A stretch of DNA of 5,049 nt from Candidatus Njordarchaeum guaymasense (GTDB taxonomy: Archaea > Asgardarchaeota > Njordarchaeia > Njordarchaeales > Njordarchaeaceae). The notes beneath the pieces are model-generated. The model made no database searches. It saw nothing but the letters and a program-made list of their open reading frames with translations, and had not been told where the DNA came from. The DNA is taken from positions 1 through 5,049 of the forward strand of contig JAUQYT010000083.1 of the NCBI GenBank assembly GCA_030587605.1, read 5' to 3'. Numbering within the stretch: position 1 is the stretch's first letter; each line of letters starts with the position of its first letter. This document shows positions 1 to 4,732 of the stretch, one piece after another. The position numbers and the translations under genes are program-made.

Positions 1-168
1 TATGTCTCTGCGATTAGGAACGGTCGGGAAAGAGGCTGTGTAAGCTCTGTCAAACACGACAGATTGTTTCGCCAGAGCATCGATATTTGGCGTGTATATC
101 CAATCGTTCCCGTAACAGCCTAAGTGATCCCTTCGGAATGTATCCGACATTATGAGGACTACGTTCAT
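1..168 (-). CDS. Sulfatase/alkaline-phosphatase-superfamily hydrolase, N-terminal fragment
   Basis: The first 56 codons of a minus-strand gene run off the left edge. The frame is open from an ATG at 166-168 to base 1. The start is typical of the superfamily: a beta strand (residues 2-7, NVVLIM), metal-ligand Asp9 in SDTFRRDHLGCYGN, TPNIDALA (residues 27-34), and FDRAYTASFPTVPNRRDI leading into the active-site turn. Family members hydrolyse sulfate or phosphate esters using a metal-bound nucleophile. In classic sulfatases the nucleophile is a formylglycine made from Cys or Ser in C/S-x-P-S-R. Here the aligned residues are T49-V-P-N-R53, so a Thr stands at the nucleophile position. That is more like the phosphodiesterase or phosphotransferase branches, and the substrate cannot be named. 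No signal peptide precedes the first strand, so a cytoplasmic protein is likely. It is divergent from the DsrE-like gene. Family assignment is firm; exact activity is unknown because most of the protein lies outside the window. Confidence 0.85.
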   Translation of the reverse strand, partial: MNVVLIMSDTFRRDHLGCYGNDWIYTPNIDALAKQSVVFDRAYTASFPTVPNRRDI

Positions 169-190
169 AACTGACAAATATCTAGTCAAA

Positions 191-197
191 AAATAAA
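191..197 (-). promoter_or_regulatory. TATA-like box of the sulfatase-family gene
   Basis: On the minus strand this reads TTTATTT inside a T-rich run, centred about 26 nt upstream of the ATG at 168. That is the usual archaeal distance from TATA box to transcription start. There is no Shine-Dalgarno sequence before the ATG, so a leaderless transcript starting at or next to the ATG fits. This is inferred from spacing and composition only. Confidence 0.35.
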
Positions 198-351
198 CTT
201 TCCTTAACACCTACTGCCCCGCTTTGGCAAACCCTTTCTTCCTAGGCGAGAATCTCGCACTTTCCGTCAATCTGGGTTCCTTAGAGTGCAGTGGGTATGG
301 TGAATGTTTATCATCAGAAATTGATTCAATAATATCGGACAACCTAACAAG

Positions 352-359
352 GGAGGTGA
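352..359 (+). promoter_or_regulatory. Shine-Dalgarno site GGAGGTGA that fixes the DsrE-like start
   Basis: A full anti-16S-complementary GGAGGTGA lies 5 nt before the TTG at 365-367. This supports TTG365 as the real start, rather than the TTG at 224 that opens the longest frame. The sequence between 224 and 365 translates to a peptide with no family resemblance. Confidence 0.8.
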
Positions 360-364
360 CTGGT

Positions 365-724
365 TTGGAAACCGTGACAATACTCCTAAACAGTGCTCCT
401 TATGGAGATGAAAAAGTCTGGAACGCTCTAAGATTGGCAAGAGCTTTAACCTCTGCTGCCGTGAAGATGAAGGTAAACATCTTCCTCCTCGGCGACGCTG
501 TCACAACGGCAAAAAGAGGACAGAAACCGCCAGAAGGCTACTATAACCTGGAGAAAATGCTAAAGGAACTGGTTGAACGGGGCGTAGAGGTCATCGCATG
601 TGTCACGTGCATAAATGCGAGAGGGTTAACCCAAGAAGATCTGGTTGAAGGAGTACGAGTGGGAACAACTGTCGGGGACCTAGCTCGATGGGTAAAAGAA
701 AGCCACAAGCTCCTATCATTTTGA
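365..724 (+). CDS. DsrE/DsrF-like sulfur-relay family protein
   Basis: A 119-residue protein with a TTG start and TGA stop, the normal size for a DsrE/DsrF/TusD-fold subunit. It opens with a beta strand and the loop TVTILLNSAPYGDEKVWNALRLA (residues 3-25), followed by VNIFLLGDAVTTAKRG (37-52), which matches the family's second strand and GD.V loop. Further on is GVEVIACVTCINARGL (73-88) with Cys79 and Cys82. The position of these Cys residues before an ARG turn matches the persulfide-carrying Cys region of archaeal DsrE-like proteins. Such proteins act in the cytoplasm, usually as homo- or hetero-oligomers, binding or passing sulfane sulfur. No other sulfur gene (TusA, Dsr, Hdr) is in the window, so the partner is unknown. 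It is divergent from the sulfatase-family gene and convergent with the EamA gene. The start is decided by the GGAGGTGA at 352-359; the frame is open further upstream but does not look coding. Confidence 0.87.
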   Translation: METVTILLNSAPYGDEKVWNALRLARALTSAAVKMKVNIFLLGDAVTTAKRGQKPPEGYYNLEKMLKELVERGVEVIACVTCINARGLTQEDLVEGVRVGTTVGDLARWVKESHKLLSF

Positions 725-779
725 CTCATAAATTCTTGCGTGGGCCACAAACGTATGGCAAGCAACGCCTCCAGAAAAC

Positions 780-1637
780 TTATGAGAGAGCGGTCGAGAT
801 TGTGGCTGAGATGATTAGTAGACCACCTATCAATTGAGTTATGGTGAGGTTTTCGTTGAATATGACGGCGGCTGCAACCACAGATGTCACAAGTTCTGCT
901 GTGCTGAGAATAGAGGTCCGTGTCGGTCCGACCAGTTTCAGTCCTTGGAAGAACGCTGTTATAGCCAAGGAAGTACTGATCACGGAGATCATCAACACCC
1001 ACACCCACGCCTCAAGACTCCATGCGAGACGAAGTTGACCTGTCAGCAAACTAGATGTTCCGAAGCTTAGGCTTGCAGCACCCATTATGTAGAAGGATCC
1101 CAATTCACCGGTTAGCCCCTTCAAGGTTCGCGTGCTAATCAAGATATAGGCGGTATAGGTGATGGCTGCTCCAAAGGCAATCAAAACGCCAAAACCTGCT
1201 GCGCTCATTATGGGGTTCGCTACGAGAGCCAGACCAACCAATGCGAGAGAAAGGGAGAGAACTACTGAAACCGAAGCCTTCTCCCAGCCTAGAGCCAAGG
1301 AGCCCGCTGTGACAAAGGTTGGATATGTGTTAAGAACCAGAGCGGCAACCGAAACTGGAATGTAGAGGAGCGCCGTGAAGTAGAATGTGGACTGGAGGTA
1401 ATATCCGATTCCCCCCAGAGCTAGTAGTCCTAACAGGTCTTTTCTTTTTGGAATTGAGACCGTGCCGGCCAGTCTGAGAAAGATGCCCATCAAGAGAAAT
1501 GCTAAGAGGAATCTCATGAAGAGTAGCTCCTGCACACCGACATCTCTTCCATAAGCGAACCGTGCGAATATCGGCATAAGCCCAAAGGAGACTGCTGAAA
1601 TCAAGACCAGTATGCTTCCGTGCCATCGACGGTTCAT
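780..1637 (-). CDS. EamA/DMT-superfamily transporter, ten membrane helices
   Basis: A 285-residue inner-membrane protein made of two tandem EamA repeats (about residues 8-140 and 147-283), the full length for a 10-TMS drug/metabolite transporter. Likely helices are near 8-28, 38-56, 69-88, 92-115, 124-140, 147-167, 181-199, 209-229, 243-260 and 266-283. The first repeat shows the usual NxxPxF element (NTYPTF, 103-108). The second shows the family signature GPTRTSILSTAELVTS (237-252), then FNENLTITQLIGGLLII. Members export or import small metabolites, amino acids or nucleobases; the substrate cannot be read from the sequence. Start is ATG 1637, just before the first helix, with no strong Shine-Dalgarno. 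It ends 55 nt from the convergent DsrE-like gene. It appears to be a single-gene unit, separated from the next upstream gene by about 200 nt. Several longer overlapping frames on the opposite strand are shadows. Confidence 0.94.
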   Translation of the reverse strand: MNRRWHGSILVLISAVSFGLMPIFARFAYGRDVGVQELLFMRFLLAFLLMGIFLRLAGTVSIPKRKDLLGLLALGGIGYYLQSTFYFTALLYIPVSVAALVLNTYPTFVTAGSLALGWEKASVSVVLSLSLALVGLALVANPIMSAAGFGVLIAFGAAITYTAYILISTRTLKGLTGELGSFYIMGAASLSFGTSSLLTGQLRLAWSLEAWVWVLMISVISTSLAITAFFQGLKLVGPTRTSILSTAELVTSVVAAAVIFNENLTITQLIGGLLIISATISTALS

Positions 1638-1680
1638 AGAGATCAGCTGCTAAGTAGATTTCCTCTCTAAGAGTATAGGT

Positions 1681-1688
1681 CTTAAAAA
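1681..1688 (-). promoter_or_regulatory. Possible TATA-like box upstream of the EamA transporter
   Basis: On the minus strand this reads TTTTTAAG, about 47 nt upstream of the ATG at 1637. It would place transcription start near 1658 and give a short leader. Supported only by composition and distance. Confidence 0.25.
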
Positions 1689-1756
1689 CCTTTTCTTCCA
1701 TTGAGAATCTTTACTGAATCATCCGATAGTCCCTTTCTCTCTTAGTAACGTGCGGA

Positions 1757-1769
1757 ATCTACTGTAGAT
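1757..1769. repeat. 13-bp perfect palindrome ATCTAC-T-GTAGAT
   Basis: Two 6-nt arms are separated by one base, in the spacer between the EamA gene and the toroid gene. The size would suit a dimeric regulator's operator, but there is no second copy to support that. It lies about 120 nt upstream of the EamA start. A palindrome this short may be chance. Confidence 0.3.
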
Positions 1770-1844
1770 CTTTGCTGCAGTGATTAGAAGTATTGGCGGG
1801 GGGGATATGATCTCTTCTTGAGAGAGATGAAGCCGAGGTGGCAG

Positions 1845-2936
1845 TCATGCATGCCAGATGTCTTCAGGAACTATGCCGCTCTTGGACAGTCTCTTCAGCA
1901 CTCTTAGCGCGATTAACGTGATCCATTTGCTTGGTTTGCCTTTTGCTTCTATGTTGGTTTGCATCCTTCCAATTGGAGCGTTCTCAAGTATCCATGTGCC
2001 CTCTTTTTGTCGTTTCTGTCGGATGATCTGAACAGCATCTGAGAGGCGTTCGTCTTCTGCATAGCCTAGTCCTGTTAAGATATCTAGCCCTCTTAGTATG
2101 TTATATCCGTAAAACCATGGAAAGCCCAGTCTTAGCCAAGATTGATTGATCACTCGATATTGGTGATGGTCTGCTTTGAAAAGGCGGTGCATGAGGACGA
2201 ATTCCGCGCCGCCCGGTATTGCACGCTTAATTTCTTTAGTGGATTCTCTCTTTGATACTTCGCTGAAAGCCTCAAGTGGGGAGATCGTCCCATAAAAGCA
2301 TCCGTGCTTGTCTCTTATGTGTGCTCGCCAATAAGGGCAGAGCCATCCACCGTCTTTGTTTTGGATCTTCACGAGCCATCGTAGCGCCTTCTTGACTCTC
2401 TCGTCATCTTTATATCCCATTCGGATCAATGCTGCCGTAATGTTGCCGGTCAGGCAGGAGTATTGGTGTTCATAAACGGTTGTGGTGACCCAATCGTCAG
2501 GCGGTGGCAATTTCTTTCCCTTCTTCTGCAATGTTTCATATTCCTTCATTGCCTGCTCAGGGCTGTACATTGAGAAGCCGCCTTCATCATGTTGAAATTG
2601 GAAAATATATTCGCAAGCTTTTGTGATCCGATTATCGTTTCTGTCCATTCCCAGCTGACCTAGGATCATTATCTGCCAGTAAGAGGATTTGTATTTGGGC
2701 AAGTAGGGACGGGCTGGTTCTTCCCAGCATCCGTTCGGATTCTGTTTCGCCATGATCTTTGCCACGATCGGAGAATCTGGAATAGCCTTTTTGGCAGCGA
2801 CAACTTCGGCGTCGTCTTCATCCCTATCCAAAAGGTCTCGGAGAGTGAGGCAACGAACGGACGGGCTAGACTGTTCAAGAAGCCAGTCCATCGGACTTTC
2901 TTTCAGCATTTCAGCCCAGTTCTTCTCGAAGAACAT
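1845..2936 (-). CDS. Alpha/alpha-toroid protein with prenyltransferase/squalene-cyclase-like QW repeats
   Basis: A 363-residue soluble protein with no signal peptide or membrane helix. The N-terminus, MDWLLEQSSPSVRCLTLRDL (residues 16-35), is characteristic of an archaeal/bacterial family usually annotated as prenyltransferase/squalene-oxidase-repeat protein. QW-like repeats are visible: QNPNGCW (65-71), QHDEGGF (115-121), QNKDGGW (192-198) and QKEGTW (310-315). Each follows a helix pair such as ITKACEYIFQFQ or VKKALRWLVKIQ. Conserved-looking Cys/His residues sit at H157, C161, C200, H206, H211 and C213. At about half the length of a true triterpene cyclase, it is unlikely to be one. A literal DEDD at 39-42 lies in the N-terminal segment, outside the cyclase context. 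The biochemical role is unknown. The C-terminus, PSKWITLIALRVLKRL (335-350) plus a short tail, is a natural family-like end. Start ATG 2936 has a weak AGGGGT at 2945-2950. It appears to be a single-gene unit. Confidence 0.85.
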   Translation of the reverse strand: MFFEKNWAEMLKESPMDWLLEQSSPSVRCLTLRDLLDRDEDDAEVVAAKKAIPDSPIVAKIMAKQNPNGCWEEPARPYLPKYKSSYWQIMILGQLGMDRNDNRITKACEYIFQFQHDEGGFSMYSPEQAMKEYETLQKKGKKLPPPDDWVTTTVYEHQYSCLTGNITAALIRMGYKDDERVKKALRWLVKIQNKDGGWLCPYWRAHIRDKHGCFYGTISPLEAFSEVSKRESTKEIKRAIPGGAEFVLMHRLFKADHHQYRVINQSWLRLGFPWFYGYNILRGLDILTGLGYAEDERLSDAVQIIRQKRQKEGTWILENAPIGRMQTNIEAKGKPSKWITLIALRVLKRLSKSGIVPEDIWHA

Positions 2937-3227
2937 CTCTAGACCCCTATGGATTTCTTAAGGCCTAGAAAATATCCTTTGCGTTTGTACGGCAATTTGA
3001 AGGAATCGGAAGTGCGTTCAGAAGCTTGAACCTCGACCTCTGACAAATGGATGATCGGAATGGCTCCAAAAGTGGAGGTACACGAGCTTACGATGGAGTT
3101 CCACAGTGACAACTTCGATATTTTCCGTCCCAAAGGGGCGCGCCCAACCGAGGACATCAGTGAAGGCTGCTGCCTCGAAGGACGCCGTCTTCTCGCTAGA
3201 AATGCATGTAAGGAGCGAACCGGATGC
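2937..3227. other. Gene-poor stretch between the toroid gene and the broken RHH gene
   Basis: No gene can be supported here. On the minus strand, directly after the RHH frame ends at 3228, the same frame stays open for about 69 codons with a coding-like middle (TENIEVVTVELHRKL) but has no ATG, TTG or ribosome site at its head. On the plus strand a 61-codon frame from ATG 3051 contains VEVHELTMEFHSDNFDIF, also without a Shine-Dalgarno. The two are antisense to each other, so at most one is real. The 2937-2980 end probably holds the toroid gene's promoter: GGATATTTT on the minus strand, near 2969-2977. This could be an old gene remnant. Confidence 0.4.
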
Positions 3228-3476
3228 TCACGTTAGGGGGAAAGTGATAACGACTAAGCCATCAGCAATATCCGACCGCGGTTCAACTCCTAGGACACTT
3301 CTTACACCATTACTCATAAACGATCGCATAAAGATTGACTACTTGTGCCCAAGGTTGTGGTGAAAAGTAATTGTGCAACCCCTTTGATTGATCTCGACTT
3401 CGTTCTTTTGAAGACCACTGTACCTACCAAAGAGAGAAATGACCTCAAGAAAGGTCTCCAAGTTCAGCTTCTTGAA
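3228..3476 (-). pseudogene. Severed C-terminal part of the RHH gene, beyond an in-frame TGA and containing an in-frame TAG
   Basis: Reading on in the frame of the RHH ORF past the TGA at 3477-3479 gives FKKLNLETFLEVISLFG, then NEVEINQRGCTITFHHNLGHK, then TAG (3339-3341), then SIFMRSFMSNGVRSVLG and DIADGLVVITFPLT, ending at TGA 3228-3230. From memory of archaeal RHH proteins of about 170 residues, this is their C-terminal domain: a segment like FILFWFKK, later HDLGEKWS, and a final strand like SVVIRF. In both places the stop replaces the Trp (F-stop-FKK, GHK-stop-S). TGG to TGA and TGG to TAG are each a single G-to-A change. No frameshift is needed to read all 178 codons from M17. The simplest reading is a gene inactivated by two nonsense mutations. 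The family match was not checked by a search. Confidence 0.65.
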
Positions 3477-3809
3477 TCAGAAAAAAGTGATTGCCCTTGG
3501 CATATTATTACCAAGTTCACCCCCGATTTTCTCGACTTCTTGGTCATCGACCTCGCTGAGAAAAGCTTTGAAGGTTTCGCCTGCAATCGATATGAAACCA
3601 AATTTCTCAATGTGTCGGTCCCACTCAGCATACTTCGTCAGTGTCGCATTGATGAGCGTGTTGACACTTATTCTTCTCGCCTGTGCTTCCTGTTGAAGAA
3701 TATTGTCTAGCTCACGAGTAAGGCGAATCGTTCTCAAGGTCTTTCTTCTTTCAGAGATCATCTTTTTCATGTCTATGATCACACACGTGTCCAAACAAAC
3801 TCTGATCAT
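3477..3809 (-). CDS. Ribbon-helix-helix (Arc/MetJ-type) DNA-binding protein, prematurely terminated
   Basis: A 110-residue ORF with an N-terminal RHH domain: beta strand KTLRTIRLT (residues 23-31), helix A RELDNILQQEAQARR (32-46), and helix B SVNTLINATLTKYAEW (48-63) after the turn I47. Such domains dimerise and bind operator DNA through the paired strands. The following segment, FGFISIAGETFKAFLSEVDD (70-89), belongs to the same archaeal family, whose members are near 170 residues. This one stops at a TGA (3477-3479) in the middle of its C-terminal domain and the same frame continues beyond. The RHH part is intact, so a short DNA-binding protein may still be made. The start is uncertain. ATG 3809 has AGAGG about 9 nt upstream, but the family normally begins near M17 (MISERRKTLRTIRL, ATG 3761). 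Residues 4-13 (VCLDTCVIID) look instead like the start of a PIN domain. Confidence 0.75.
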   Translation of the reverse strand: MIRVCLDTCVIIDMKKMISERRKTLRTIRLTRELDNILQQEAQARRISVNTLINATLTKYAEWDRHIEKFGFISIAGETFKAFLSEVDDQEVEKIGGELGNNMPRAITFF

Positions 3810-3815
3810 TAACTC

Positions 3816-3823
3816 GATCCTCT
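3816..3823 (-). promoter_or_regulatory. Possible ribosome binding site AGAGGATC before ATG 3809
   Basis: On the minus strand AGAGG sits about 9 nt before ATG 3809. It favours that upstream start over the internal Met codons at 3770 and 3761, which have no G-rich sequence before them. The spacing is a little long and the match is partial. Confidence 0.35.
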
Positions 3824-3875
3824 ATTGATTGCTAGGTTTGGTCATTATTGACGCCCTTCAAATCTAGTATTGACT

Positions 3876-3883
3876 GATATAAG
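3876..3883 (-). promoter_or_regulatory. TATA-like box between the nucleotidyltransferase and RHH genes
   Basis: On the minus strand this reads CTTATATC, preceded by the A-rich GTAAAAACT, which could serve as a BRE-like element. It lies in the 98-nt gap downstream of the nucleotidyltransferase stop and about 70 nt upstream of ATG 3809. Transcription would start near 3853. This suggests the RHH gene has, or had, its own promoter rather than reading through from the operon. Confidence 0.4.
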
Positions 3884-3907
3884 AGTTTTTACGGAGTAGA
3901 TCGGATC

Positions 3908-4732
3908 TCAAGAGGACAGCACAAATTTGTATGGACGCTGTGACTTGTCAACCTCAATTAGTCCTTTTCTCTCTAGTTTCTTGAGAGATTCTCTAACAAA
4001 ATACTGTGGCTCGTTTATGGCTTGCGATATCAGCCTGACAGTATTATTGCCTTGTTTAATTTCTTCCATCAGAGTTATTTCGATTAGTTTTACTTCTAAT
4101 GTCGCTCTGAGAGATTTCTCTATTGGTGATTCGATTTTGTGCTTATTACGCAAATCAACCAATCTTTCATAGAGCGCATTTTCCCACAGTCTTCCAGTAG
4201 TAGTTGATTGATTGCGGCACTCTTGCTCTACGACATTCCAATCCAAGCCAGACTCTGCCAAGAATCTCATATCATCAAGGTCAGTTTCCCGTTCGGTAAT
4301 ACCCTTAAATAAGAAAATATCCTCCTTTGATGCGAGTAGAACTTCTAGAGGCCCTTGCACGTATAGTTCCACTGCTCTGTATTTCATTGCGTTTGAAAAG
4401 GTTAACGCATTGCAAACTTGGCGATCGAATACGTCCCATCTGAGTCCATCCTTGTTTTCTAGTATTTCGAGAGCTCCCATTTTTCTATAAGGGGTTGAGA
4501 TCTCTGCAGAACTAGGAGGAAAATAACCCAAGCTTTTCAGTGCGTCAACTAGAACCTGGGGTTCATGTGGATGTTGAAGAACAATATCGATATCCTTCGT
4601 TGCGTCCTTAAGACCATAGAAGATGAGACCGCCGCCACCGATTATGAACAGACTTACTGATGCTGATAATTTTGAGGACAGCTTGTCAAATTCCTTAGAC
4701 AGATATTCCTTATCGAAGGAGGTCCTTCGCAT
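3908..4732 (-). CDS. Nucleotidyltransferase (AbiEii/MNT-like) with C-terminal winged helix
   Basis: A 274-residue cytoplasmic protein. The N-terminal half is a polymerase-beta-fold nucleotidyltransferase: FIIGGGGLIFYGLKDATKDIDIVL (residues 29-52) contains the GG loop and the metal-binding pair D47-x-D49. RWDVF (98-102) supplies the likely third acidic residue, D100. SKEDIFLFKGITERETDLDDM (135-155) matches the conserved helix after the core in AbiEii- and DUF6036-like enzymes. All catalytic acids are present, so it should be active; relatives transfer nucleotides to RNA or protein targets. The C-terminal 50 residues (TVRLISQAINEPQYFVRESLKKLERKGLIEV, 231-261) form a winged helix-turn-helix, which is unusual on the enzyme itself. 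Its ATG overlaps the stop of the upstream gene (TAATG) and has a GAGGTGAT ribosome site, so the two are translationally coupled. The order partner-then-nucleotidyltransferase is that of AbiEi-AbiEii modules. A toxin role is inferred from context. Confidence 0.85.
   Translation of the reverse strand: MRRTSFDKEYLSKEFDKLSSKLSASVSLFIIGGGGLIFYGLKDATKDIDIVLQHPHEPQVLVDALKSLGYFPPSSAEISTPYRKMGALEILENKDGLRWDVFDRQVCNALTFSNAMKYRAVELYVQGPLEVLLASKEDIFLFKGITERETDLDDMRFLAESGLDWNVVEQECRNQSTTTGRLWENALYERLVDLRNKHKIESPIEKSLRATLEVKLIEITLMEEIKQGNNTVRLISQAINEPQYFVRESLKKLERKGLIEVDKSQRPYKFVLSS

Noticed and set aside
224..364. N-terminal extension of the DsrE-like protein from TTG 224
   Set aside because: The extension has no family resemblance. 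A perfect ribosome site immediately precedes TTG 365, which gives the normal family length.
541..1008. 155-codon minus-strand frame across the end of the DsrE-like gene and the EamA gene
   Set aside because: It is antisense to one clear gene and out of frame with another on the same strand; the translation is low in hydrophobic periodicity and matches no family.
1810..1828. Hairpin ATCTCT-7 nt-AGAGAT just downstream of the toroid gene as a terminator
   Set aside because: The stem is only 6 bp and no T-run follows on the minus strand. Archaeal termination usually depends on U-tracts, not hairpins.
1719..1844. In-frame extension of 41 codons after the TGA stop of the toroid gene (possible readthrough)
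   Set aside because: The protein already has a family-like end before the stop. An open run of 41 codons is common by chance, and the extension (rich in Pro and Leu) resembles nothing I know.
1956..2900. DEDD string (residues 39-42) of the toroid protein as a class II cyclase DxDD catalytic motif
   Set aside because: It falls in the N-terminal segment before the toroid repeats, not in the central cyclase position, and the protein is far too short.
3241..3300. tRNA-like segment: GGTTCAACTCC resembling a T loop, with AAGTG/CACTT ends
   Set aside because: The T stem pairs at only three of five positions, the whole is about 59 nt, and no anticodon arm can be drawn. It also lies inside the RHH pseudogene frame.
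3345..3710. Plus-strand frame of 121 codons opposite the RHH gene
   Set aside because: It is antisense to a frame with a recognisable RHH domain, and it has no ribosome site or family likeness.
3228..3809. TGA/TAG decoded as Trp (alternative code or suppressor tRNA)
   Set aside because: TGG Trp codons are used in the same gene, and TGA ends several other genes at natural positions. Two different stops would both need reassignment, so nonsense mutation is simpler.
4212..4490. Plus-strand frame of 92 codons opposite the nucleotidyltransferase
   Set aside because: A shadow of a gene with clear catalytic motifs; rich in Ser and Arg with no structure of its own.
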